In this document: piece by piece, positions 27,101 to 36,566 of the stretch
Layout: every line of letters begins with the position of its first letter
Position numbering within the stretch: position 1 is the stretch's first letter
DNA from: Branchiostoma lanceolatum
Lineage: Eukaryota; Chordata; Leptocardii; Amphioxiformes; Branchiostomatidae
Reading direction: 5' to 3'
Assembly: GCF_035083965.1 (NCBI RefSeq)
Contig: NC_089724.1
Span: forward strand, 5,938,001-6,002,000
DNA length: 64,000 bases
Made by a program: the position numbers and the translations under genes
Notes under the pieces: model-generated
The model's database searches: none
What the model saw: only the letters and a program-made list of their open reading frames with translations
What the model was told of the DNA's origin: nothing

Positions 27101-28106
27101 AATCAACTGGCATAATTCTCGATACATCTTACGCGTATTCAAATCAGGTCCAAACAAAAGTCTGATATCCTACAATCTAATGGAGATCTCAATAAACAAA
27201 CAAACAAACCGCCAGGTGACGTGACGGAGTCAGTGGGCGATCGTCTGTACCTCCGCAAGGTGGCGTTGTGTCCAGGGACACTGACAGCTTGGTTCGGCTT
27301 CACTTCCTTTGAAAATAGGGTAAAGTTGGTTTAAACGTTTTTACTACTGGTAGCTGCTCCTCTTGCTTGTCTCTTGTAAATACCCTGGAGAATTGTTGAT
27401 TGCTGTATACCCAAAGTGGGAACAAACCAATAAAACAAGAAATCATTGGCAAATGAATACTGGAACATAAAATGAAATTTTATTTCCTTCTGACTAAAGA
27501 CCCATTCCCAGATTTTAAAGAAGCCATTGCTGTACACTTGAATTTGAAATATGAGCCTATTCACGCCTCACGGTGAAATTTTCTTGTCGTTGCGGCAAGC
27601 TACTGGGAAAAACCTACCTCTCCAAAGTTCCCCAAATTTGGTTCCTCAGCATGCCCGATTTGGAACTTGGTTTCCAACACAACCAGTCGCTCCCTCAAAG
27701 ACGCCCCGTCAGCTTTCTCCTTCTGTAACTCCGCACGTTCGCTGTCTAGTTGGGTCTGCAGGGACGACAGTTGGATTTTCAGGGCCGTCATTTCCTCCTT
27801 GTGAGAGTACACTTCCTCATTGTAACTAGCAGCGGCGTCTTGCTTGATCTCCATGGCCAAGGTACGATCCTTCAGCGTCGAGAGCTGGTTATTCGCCTTC
27901 GCTAGTTGATCTCGCAGTTGAGACATTTCTTGAGTAGACTCCTCTCGGACATTCTTGACCCCGTAAGCGAGGAAGACGAGGGCCGCCACGACCAGCACCC
28001 CCGCCCCGGCCGCCACCGCCACCGCCACTGGTCGGACTCCGCCGGGTCGGTCTCGGCGGGCCCGGCCGGGAACCTCGCCTCCGTACGCAACCTTCTCAGA
28101 GCTCAT
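23514..28106 (-). CDS. Gene 1: type II membrane collagen-stalk protein with F5/8C (discoidin) head
   Basis: Exons, in order, are 27618-28106, 27210-27306, 25976-26103, 25573-25770, 24338-24484 and 23514-23651. All phases match, giving 398 residues. Domains: a basic cytoplasmic tail of about 26 residues; one membrane segment (about 27-50); a coiled coil (about 54-155) with heptads such as LRDQLAKANNQLSTL; a juxta-collagen stem with N-glycosylation site HNAT (Asn177) and furin site RRYRR|S (cleavage after about 185). A collagen stretch follows (about 197-225, GRDGRDGRDG then PGPPGPP), then a Cys cluster (CGCGGCGEPSC), then an F5/8C domain (about 239-398) opening with CTAVPLGMESGAIPDS. F5/8C domains bind carbohydrate or phospholipid. 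The coiled coil plus collagen imply trimers, as in transmembrane collagens and EDA. The protein ends VEVLGQ without the usual final Cys of the fold. The function, a sheddable recognition protein, is inferred. Confidence 0.87.
24103..24172. repeat. (AC)n microsatellite in gene 1 intron
   Basis: An (AC)n tract of about 30 units. The paralogous position in gene 4 (about 43,057-43,082) carries a much shorter tract, so the tract has expanded or contracted since duplication. Confidence 0.95.
24690..25380 (+). repeat. Interspersed repeat family A, diverged or tandem copies
   Basis: Multiple ATTATGCAAAT and TCATTTGCATA blocks are present, followed by CTACCAAATATCAACACAGTC and a terminal ACCTTCTCGGCGAAGGT. 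The order matches the copies at 13,090 and 26,810. It lies in an intron of gene 1. Confidence 0.6.
26285..27095 (+). repeat. Interspersed repeat family A, long copy
   Basis: The stretch carries repeated ATTATGCAAAT blocks from 26,290 and the stem CCCCTGGGGACAGGCCCTGC near 26,810. It continues with CTACCAAATATCAAGATGAT and ends in ACTTTCTTGGCGAAGGT at about 27,079-27,095. It lies in the gene 1 intron between the furin-site exon and the collagen exon, which is the inferred head/stem switch interval. Confidence 0.65.
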
Positions 28107-29514
28107 TGCCAGTTTATAGTCTATGACTAAAGGTATGGCAGATAGATAACGTCACTTTCTGTTACCCAAAAGCATCACCGTCTGCAACAGTCGCAATTGC
28201 AATGTTTCCTAGTAAGTAAAAATGCACAGTTCATAGTAAGGTTACTTAATCTGGCGCACTTCATTGGTTGGAGATGTAACATTATCAAGGTCGCTGCCGT
28301 CGCAAAGCACAGTAACATTGACTGGTTGAATGGTACAGGTATAAGGTGTCAATTCCCAACAATGCCACTGCGCACCTTACATCACTACGTCAACATGGCA
28401 GCAACTGGTAAACACCGGTGTCTTTGTTCAGACGAGTGCTCCTGGCTAATAGATTGAAAGGGAAGAACGAGGAAATTTGGTGTCGTTTTTCCTTTTTCAC
28501 TAAACAAAGTGAGACGCGGTGACGGTCATGGTCACTGACACACCGACTCGTAGGACGACTATTCAGAGTAAACTTCGGCTTGTTTATAACTTGAAAGGTT
28601 TTGTATTTTCCATTGTCAACTGCTTTAATTTGTTAACCTTTTATGAACGCTGGCCAAGGTATTGACCCCAAAGACACAATTCCTATTACTGTAGAAATGT
28701 GAGGCAATAAAGGCATAAAAAGCAAACACTAAAAAAACTCATCACCAAGTCAGAAATCTGGGATCTTGCAATTTTGTTTCTGTATATCTTCCAAATATCA
28801 TTATCTTGCAATTTGGCAATATGCTACTATGTTGTGTTTGATATTTCTGCGAGGACTTTGTTTTTCTTGCTTGTGGATGTTATTCACCTGGAAGTGTATA
28901 ACGTTATATGGCGCACTCTATTACGCAGGCCGTCTTGGCAGTACTATATTGGCTATGACAATGAATCTTAACACACTGAATTGTACTGAATCAAATTTAT
29001 TCTAACGCATAGAAATATATTCTTACATCAGACCCCGTCAACAGCAAAGAATCCTTTATCATATCAAATATGGGGTACAGTCTATGGAACACAGCAACCT
29101 CTCGAACAGGAAGTATTAACGTACAATCACAGCACATGTTACCATAGCTGGGAAATATCCATAGGTTTTTCATCCTGCGCAGCGCTATCAGTCATATTCT
29201 ATTTTCTATTCGATGGAAAATATCACTACATCCTGCTTCTACCACCACTTGTGAATTGTGCAGTAGAGTTATCCTGTTCACAAATAGACAAGTCATTCAA
29301 GTACTCTAGGCAAAACATGACTTCCTTTCCAAATCGTCTTGGCTGAAGTGATATAAAGCTTGCTGATTCTGTGTATCGTCATACTTGTCTGAGAGTAATG
29401 AAGTAGTAATATCAAGTTTCGGATACAAAAGAACATAATATCAAAAGAGATTCAAAATATAATGTTTAGGCGTGTTGTTTGATATTGATTTACTTGATAT
29501 AGTGATATGCTATT
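28107..29514. other. Intergenic: gene 1 upstream and gene 2 downstream
   Basis: No gene was found. The first part (about 28,110-28,560) matches the region upstream of gene 2 (35,183-35,640). The second part (28,560-29,514) matches the region downstream of gene 3 (35,640-36,566). It is thus one side of a tandem duplication. Promoter elements for gene 1 should lie just above 28,106, but no single motif is decisive. Confidence 0.6.
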
Positions 29515-32500
29515 TCATGGCAGAACACGGCAGCAACAGTAGTTGGGTCCGCAGTGGTTAGCAGTCCAGGTACAGCCACCACTGAAATAGCGAAATGCTG
29601 CAAGGCCAACTTGTCCAGCGCCAGTCTTGTGGTCGGGTGAAAGGACTGGGCGGTTGTACACATGCACACCATCAATGCACTCTGATGTGCTGGAGAAAAG
29701 AAATCATCATCATCAAAACATGATACTATATAGGATATGGTAAATATACATACATGCATCATGTAGTGCAGATATATGCAATATTTGTCAAAGACTAAAA
29801 TTTCCAAACAAAGCCGCACCTATACTTTTAACCGAAAAGCAATGATGTTGGTCTCATCCTAGGAGCCATGTAGATATATGTAACTAGGGAGCACACCTTA
29901 TCCAAAAAAAGTCAGTGGGAATGACCCCTGTAACAATATGTAACTGTGTATATTTGTAGAATTTTAATGTGTTGTGTAAATGTGCTGTTATGTTATGTAC
30001 TTATGTATATTTGAATGAAAATGTGGAAAAAATGATTTTGGTCACAGAGAACCACAACTTTTAACAAAAATGTCTACTATATATCAAGGACCTCTTTCCA
30101 TATATTTGATAGAAACCTCCTTTTTTATTCGAAAGAAGACTTAACCTGGTCCTCTGTTATAGCTTTGCAGTACAAATGTATTGTAATTAGAAAAACGACT
30201 TTCCATGACAATATTGTAGCACAAACCTTCCCTGGTTGCCAACAGCTGCTCTCATGGCCGCTCTGCGGGACGTGCACATGTCGTTGCACGTCAGACCGTC
30301 CCCGCTACGGGAGCAGTCCCGACGGATGGCGAAGATGAAAGATCGTTGGTCGGTGGCCGCTGTACAGATGCTCTGTGCCAGCTCATCACGGTAGTTGTAG
30401 TAGTCTGTGCCTGATTGAGGAAACGTAGAGAAAATATTGAACGTACAAACATTAGACAGCATATCATTCATTGATATAGAGAAGTATGAATTGATTTGAA
30501 ATATATTCTATAAGCATAGCAACTTGTGTGGTACCTTTTGTAGTTATCGTTTTTTTACCTTGTTCAAAGACAAAACATGTCATATAGATCAAAAGAGTGA
30601 ACTCTGTTCTAACTCATGATGCATTGCATAGACGTTCAAAGTCACAGAAAATGTATTGGAAATGATGTTGACTACTAAGAGGACTCCTGTTTGCTACATG
30701 TGTACAACAATGACTGAAGTGATATAAGAAAAAGTACGAGTGCGGCAATTGATAGAGATCATGAGGCAATGTACTAGAACAATACGTATGTAAACGTGGC
30801 CACATACGTGGAACTTACTTGATCCATTCACTGCTTCAGGTTGTCCAGGGGGACCTTCTGGTCCACGGGAGCCTTCTGGTCCAGGGGGACCTTCTGGTCC
30901 ACGGGAGCCTTCTGGTCCAGGAGGACCCTAAAACATTTATGGTTAGCTATACTCTTTTTTTCTTCAAAAATGCATTCTAGGTATGACGGAGCACTATGGA
31001 TTGCTGCAGATGGTTTTTAATTCTGTCAAATGTTGAAGAATACGCGAACTTAAGTACAGTACACAAAAGCGCAGAAATGTCCTACCTGTTCACAAGACCT
31101 GTTCCAACACCCCCCACACCCTCCACATCCACTGGGAGGCCCGGGGGGTCCGGGAACACCATCACGGCCGTCCCGCCCGTCTCGTCCGGCCGGTCCTTCA
31201 GGACCCCGAGAGGGACCTGCGAATGTTGCAGTTTCAACATACATGGCATTGAACTCCATATTAATTGATATGGAGCTCAATGCCATGTTTGTTGAAACTG
31301 CCCTTATGAGCATTCTCATCAGTCATATATCATCCACGCTCTTTGGAGCCAAATACGGCTAATAGTGTACTTCTTTGATCGTTCTTGTCAATATATCAAA
31401 CATCGATCATCGGCACCAACAAATGCCCACAGCGATGCCGACAAAGATGCTTTCTACAACCTGTTTTCTGACGTCTTAGCTGGAGTTGATCGCCGTGATC
31501 TAACTGTTGTCATGGGTGACTTCAATGCCACAACTGGGACAGATAGATCCGGATACGAGCAGTGCTTAGGACCACACGGGCATGGCACTAGAAACGACAA
31601 TGGGGAGCGCATGCTTCAGCTCTGTCAGCTCCATCACCTGAAAGTTTGTGGCACCTACTTCAAGCGGAAAACGATTCACAGACTCTCTTGGTACAGCAAT
31701 GACGGCCGCACCAAAAAAAGAGATCGACCACATCCTAACCAACCACAGATGGAACTGTGTCCACAACTGCAGAGTGTACCGCAGCGCGGAGTTTGGTAAC
31801 ACAGATCATCGCCTAGTCGTAGCTTCTTGTAAAGTCTCCTTGAAAAATAATAGGCCGTCGGGGCAACAATCTTTCAGAACAGACGTCACAAAACTCCGAA
31901 ACCCTGCCTACTTGCAGAAATTTCGCGAAGAAATCAACAGGAGATTCGCCAACAATCAGTCCACCCCCCCTGATGTAGAGTCAGTGTGGTCTCAGTTTAA
32001 GGACAACATCTCGGACACCACCAGATCAGTCCTTGGGAAGAAAACCAGGAACCACAAACCCTGGATCAGTGAAGACACTCTGAGGATAGTTGAAGCCCGC
32101 AGACAAGCCCGCCTTATTGGAGACAAAACAACCTACAGAGCCCTAAACTCCAGACGACAGGCACTGCTCAGGCGAGACAAGCAATTGTCGCTGTTGCAGA
32201 CTGCAGAGGAAGTGGAAGCAGCCAGCGCCGCTGGAAGGTCTAAAGCCGTGTACGAAGCAGTTCGCAAACTGGCAGGCAAAACCCCTCCACCAGCAGTCGG
32301 CCCTGTGGTGGCTGAAGATGGCAGCGCCCTTCCAACTACACAACAGCAGATGGACAGGTGGAAGGAGTACTACTCCAGCCTTCTTAACAGACCTGCACCA
32401 TCTCCCACCTCTGACCTACTCGACGAACTGGCGGACGCTGCAACACCGGACAGCAACATCAGCACTGACCCTCCTACTGACGACGAGATCAGTAGGGCCG

Positions 32501-35182
32501 TCCGTCAGCTGAAGACCGGCAAAGCTGCGGGATACGACGGCATCCCCCCTGAGCTCCTGAAGAAAGGGGGTGAGTGCATCATCCGCTGGTTGCAGTGCTT
32601 GTTCTCTGCCATCTGGGAAGCCGGAAACATCCCAGAAGACTGGAAGAGAGGAATTATCCTGCCCTTCTACAAAAACAAAGGCTGTAGACGTGAATGCAAG
32701 AACCACCGTGGCATAACTCTCCTCTCTGTCCCAGCCAAGGTATTCAGTATGGTGATACTCAACCGCATTAAGCAACCTCTGGTGAACTCACAGCGCCCTG
32801 AACAAAGCGGCTTCACTCCGGGTAGATCTACCGTAGATAGGATCCTTGCCCTCAGACTGCTTGCGGAGAAGAGGAGGGAATACAGGAAGGCCCTGTTTGT
32901 CGCGTACGTAGACCTCAAAGCCGCCTTCGATTCAGTCCACAGACCATCTTTGTGGAAGCTGTTGCGCGCCAGGGGCATTCCAGTTAAGATCATAAGTCTC
33001 ATCCAGGAACTTTACACAGATACCACAAGCTGCGTCCGAGTAGGAACAAACCTCTCAGACTGGTTTAAACTCCTCAGCGGCGTTCGCCAAGGCTGTGTCC
33101 TGGCCACAACGCTGTTCAACATCGCCATCGACCATGTGATGTCCAGGACTGTTGGCCGAGGCATGTGCGGAACCACCTACGGTGAACACACCTTCACTGA
33201 CATGGATTATGCTGACGACGTGGCGCTACTCGCAGAACTACTCGAAGCACTTGTCAGCACGCTCGAGGTCTTTTCAGCCGAGAGCCAAACCCTGGGTCTA
33301 GAAGTCAGCTGGCTGAAGACTAAGTTGCAGTCTCTCAGTGACTTCCTCGACCCGCCAACTTGCCCACCGATCAACGGAGAGTCAGTCGAGGTAGTCCAAC
33401 ACTTTAACTACCTTGGAAGCGTCAACATCCTGGACTGTAAGTCTGACCAAGATGTCAAGCGCAGACTTGGAATCGCCTCTGCAGCCTTTTCCAGTCTTGA
33501 CCGTGTCTGGCGTTCCAAACATCTCTCCAGAACGGTCAAGCTGAAGATTTACTACACCCTTGTTCTTTCTGTGCTCCTCTACGGAGCTGAGTCCTGGACT
33601 CTCACCAAGGCTCTTAGACAGAAACTGAACTCTTTCGACACCCGGTGCCTGAGGAAGATCGAAGGCATTCGCTGGCAGGACCATGTCACGAACGAAGCAG
33701 TGCGCCGCACAACTAACCAGGTCCCGGTTAGCCAGAAGATCATCAAGCACCAGCTAACCTTCCTGGGTCACACCTCTAGAGCTACACCCACCCAGGAAGT
33801 GGTCAAACTGGTCTCCGCAGCTCCAGACCCAACTTGGAGGCGCCCTAGAGGCCGTCCCAGGAGCAGATGGTAGGACCAAGTGTTCAATGTACTGGACACT
33901 CTGGGAGTCAGCAGAGCCGACTGGAGGACTCTGGCCGAAAACAAAACATCCTGGAGGGAGATGTCTGCAGCCGCCATGCATCTCCCCTGATGCCTGCGGT
34001 TAATTGAATTGAATTGATCATTTGAGCTGAGTCTGCTAAGATGAACAAGACAGTCAACATGTACCTCCTACAAATAAAGACTTGTTGCGTGTTTGATACA
34101 CTGTGTTCTGTGGTTCAATTGGCAATACCAGCTTTGTAGTCCTGTGATTTAGCAGCCTTTTTTTTGCTAGATTTTCTTCTTTTTTTTCGACCGCGCGCAT
34201 TAGTTTTGGGGTCTCAAGAGGATGTCATCCGTTTAAAATTAAGATGGTGTGCCCTAACCTACATACCGTAAAGTGACGTGACGGAGTTAGGCGATCTCCG
34301 GTACCTCCGCAAGGTGGCGTTGTGTTCAGGGACACTGTCAGCTTGGTTCGGCTTCCCGTCCTTCAGAAATAGGGTAAAGTTGGTTTAGACTTCTTAAATT
34401 GCTGCCCATCTTGGCTCTTGTAAATACCTGGGAGAATTCTTAATTGCCGTAATACCTCAACAAAGCAATAAAACAAGAAACCATTGGCCTAGATATTTTG
34501 CTTAAAGCTCGGTTATGTACATTACTGTATGTTGATAGTATTTTACACAAGAATGGAACAAAATGTCAAATTCTACTTCCTTCTAACTAACCCAGTGCCA
34601 AGATTTTGAGGCTTAGAAGCCATTGTTCACTTAAAAAGAGGAGCCTATTTACGCCTCATTGAACTTGGAGCCATGCACGATGAGATTTTATTTCCGTGTT
34701 GCAGCAAGCTACTGGCAAAAAATTACCTTAAAGATTGGAAACTGTTGTTCCTCAGCATGCCCGAGTTGGAACTTGGTTTCCAGCACAGCCAGTCGCTCCC
34801 TCAAAGACGCCCCGTCAGCTTTCTCCTTCTGTAACGCCGCACGTTCGCTGTCTAGTTGGGTCTGCAGGGACGACAGTTGGATTTTCAGGGCCGTCATTTC
34901 CTTCTTGTGTGATGACGCTTCTTCCTTGTCTCTAGCAGCGACGTCTTGCTTGATCTCCATGGCCAAGGTGCGATCCTTCAGCGTCATAAGCTGGTCTTTC
35001 AATTGATACACTTCTTGAGCAGACTTCTCTCGGACATGCTTAACTTCGTGAGCGAGGAAGACGAGGGCCGCCACGACCAGCACCCCTGCCACCGCCACCG
35101 CCACTGGTCGGGCAGAGCCGGGTCGGTCTCGGCGGGCCCGGCCGGGAACCTCGCCTCCGTACGCAACCTTCTCCGCGCTCAT
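29515..35182 (-). CDS. Gene 2: type II membrane collagen-stalk protein with 9-Cys head
   Basis: Exons, in order, are 34727-35182, 34267-34360, 31086-31216, 30819-30927, 30227-30410 and 29515-29689. Phases match throughout, giving 382 residues. The N-terminal exon (tail, membrane segment, coiled coil) is a close relative of gene 1's. The stem has HNAT and furin site RRYRR|S. Two collagen exons follow: the first has GRDGRDGRDG and PGPPGPP then a Cys cluster (CGGCGGCWNRSC); the second has eight to nine triplets built from GPEGSR and GPEGPP. The C-terminal head of about 118 residues has nine Cys, including SIC, RDC, LTC, DMC, SEC, GGC, NHC and a final NYCC, and ends CCRVLP. I do not recognise this head. 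The protein is probably trimeric, membrane-tethered and furin-sheddable. An RTE-like retroelement sits in the intron between exons 2 and 3. Confidence 0.85.
31228..31301. repeat. Near-perfect 34-bp hairpin at a splice acceptor
   Basis: The arms at 31228-31261 and 31268-31301 pair with two mismatches around the 6-base loop TAATTG. On the minus strand the hairpin ends about 11 bases before the acceptor of the first collagen exon of gene 2 (exon 31086-31216). The homologous introns of genes 1, 3 and 4 diverge from gene 2 at exactly this point. Confidence 0.85.
31395..34017 (+). mobile_element. RTE-like non-LTR retrotransposon, 5'-truncated
   Basis: The element carries the end of an apurinic endonuclease domain and a reverse transcriptase, and finishes with short tandem repeats of ATTGA (34,001-34,017). 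A short 3' repeat tail instead of poly(A) is typical of RTE-type elements. The endonuclease begins within its domain (near APTN), so the 5' part is missing. It lies opposite in direction to gene 2, in the intron between exons 2 and 3. Confidence 0.85.
31400..33873 (+). pseudogene. RTE-like endonuclease/reverse transcriptase ORF, frameshifted
   Basis: The endonuclease part includes VVMGDFNATTG and, after a frame change, IDHILTNHRW and NTDHRLV. The frame change lies at or near the A run (about 31,711-31,717), where one base has been gained or lost. The reverse transcriptase then runs unbroken for several hundred codons: GKAAGYDGIPPELLKKGG, NHRGITLLSVPAKVFSMVIL, SGFTPGRST, VDLKAAFDS and the catalytic MDYADDVALLAE, with a C-terminal YGAESWTLTKALRQKL block. 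The stop is at 33,873. Retroelements of this type copy themselves by target-primed reverse transcription. This copy is truncated and shifted, so presumably inactive, though young enough to keep a long frame. Confidence 0.85.
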
Positions 35183-36566
35183 TGCCGGCTTGCAGCGAGA
35201 ATAAGCTACTAAAGAAATGAATTTCTGTTACCCAAAAGTATTACCGGTTGCAACAGTCGCAATAGCAATGTTTCCTAGTAAGTAAAAATGCACAGTTCAT
35301 AGTAGTAAGGTTACTAATCTGACGAACTTCATTGGTTGGAGATGTAACATTATCAGCGTCACTGTGCAAATAACAAAGCACAGTATCATTGACTGGTTGG
35401 GGGTTTGGGCAGGTATTAGGTGTCAATTCCCAACAATGCCACTGCGCACCTCACATCACTACGTCAACATGGCAGCAACTGGTAAACACCGGTGTCTTTG
35501 TTCGGACGAGTGCTCCTGGCCAATAGTTTGAAAGGAAAGAACGAGGAAATTTGGTGTCGTTTTTCCTTTTCCAGTTAACAAAGTGAGACATGGTCACTGA
35601 CACACCGAATCATAGGACGACTATTCAGGGTGAACTTCGCGCTTATTTATAACTTGAAAGATTTTGTATTTTCCATTGTCAACTGCTTTAATTTGTTAAC
35701 CTTTTATGGCTGGCCAAGGTATTGACCCCAAAGACACAGTTCCTAGTATTACTGTAGAAATGTGAAGCAATAAAGGCATAAAAAGCAAACACTAAAAAAA
35801 CTCATCACCAAGTCAGAAATCTGGGATCTTGCAGTTTTGTTTCTGTATATCTTCGAAATATCATTATCTTGCAATTTGGCAATATGCTACTATGTTGTGT
35901 TTGATATTTCTGCGAGGACTTTGTTTTTCTTGCTTGTGGATGTTATTCACTAGGAAGTGTATAACGTTATATGGCGCACTCTATTACGCAGGCCGTCTTG
36001 GCAGTACTATATTGGCTATGACAATGAATCTTAACACACTGAATTGTACTGAATCAAATTTATTCTAACGTATAGAAATATATTCTTACATCAGACCCCG
36101 TCAACAGCAAAGAATCCTTTATCATATCAAATATGGGGTACAGTCTATGGAACACAGCAGCCTCTCGAACAGGAAGTATTAACGTACAATCACAGCTGCA
36201 GCACATATTACAATAGTTGGGAAATATTCATAGATATTTTATCCTGCGCAGCGCTATCAGTCATATTCTATTTTCTATTCGATGGAAAATATCACTACAC
36301 CCTGCTTCTGCCACCACTTGTGAATTGTGTAGTAGAGTTATAGACTCAAGTTCTCTAGGGAAAACATGACTTCCTTTCCAAATCGTCTTGGCTGAAGTGA
36401 TATAAAGCTTGCTGATTCTGTGTATCGTGATACTTGTCTGAGAGTAATGAAGTAGTAATATCAAGTTTCGGATACAAAAGAACATAATATCAAAAGAGAT
36501 TTAAAAGACAATGTTTATGTGTGCTGTTCGATATTGATCTACTTCATGTAGCGATACGCTATTTCA

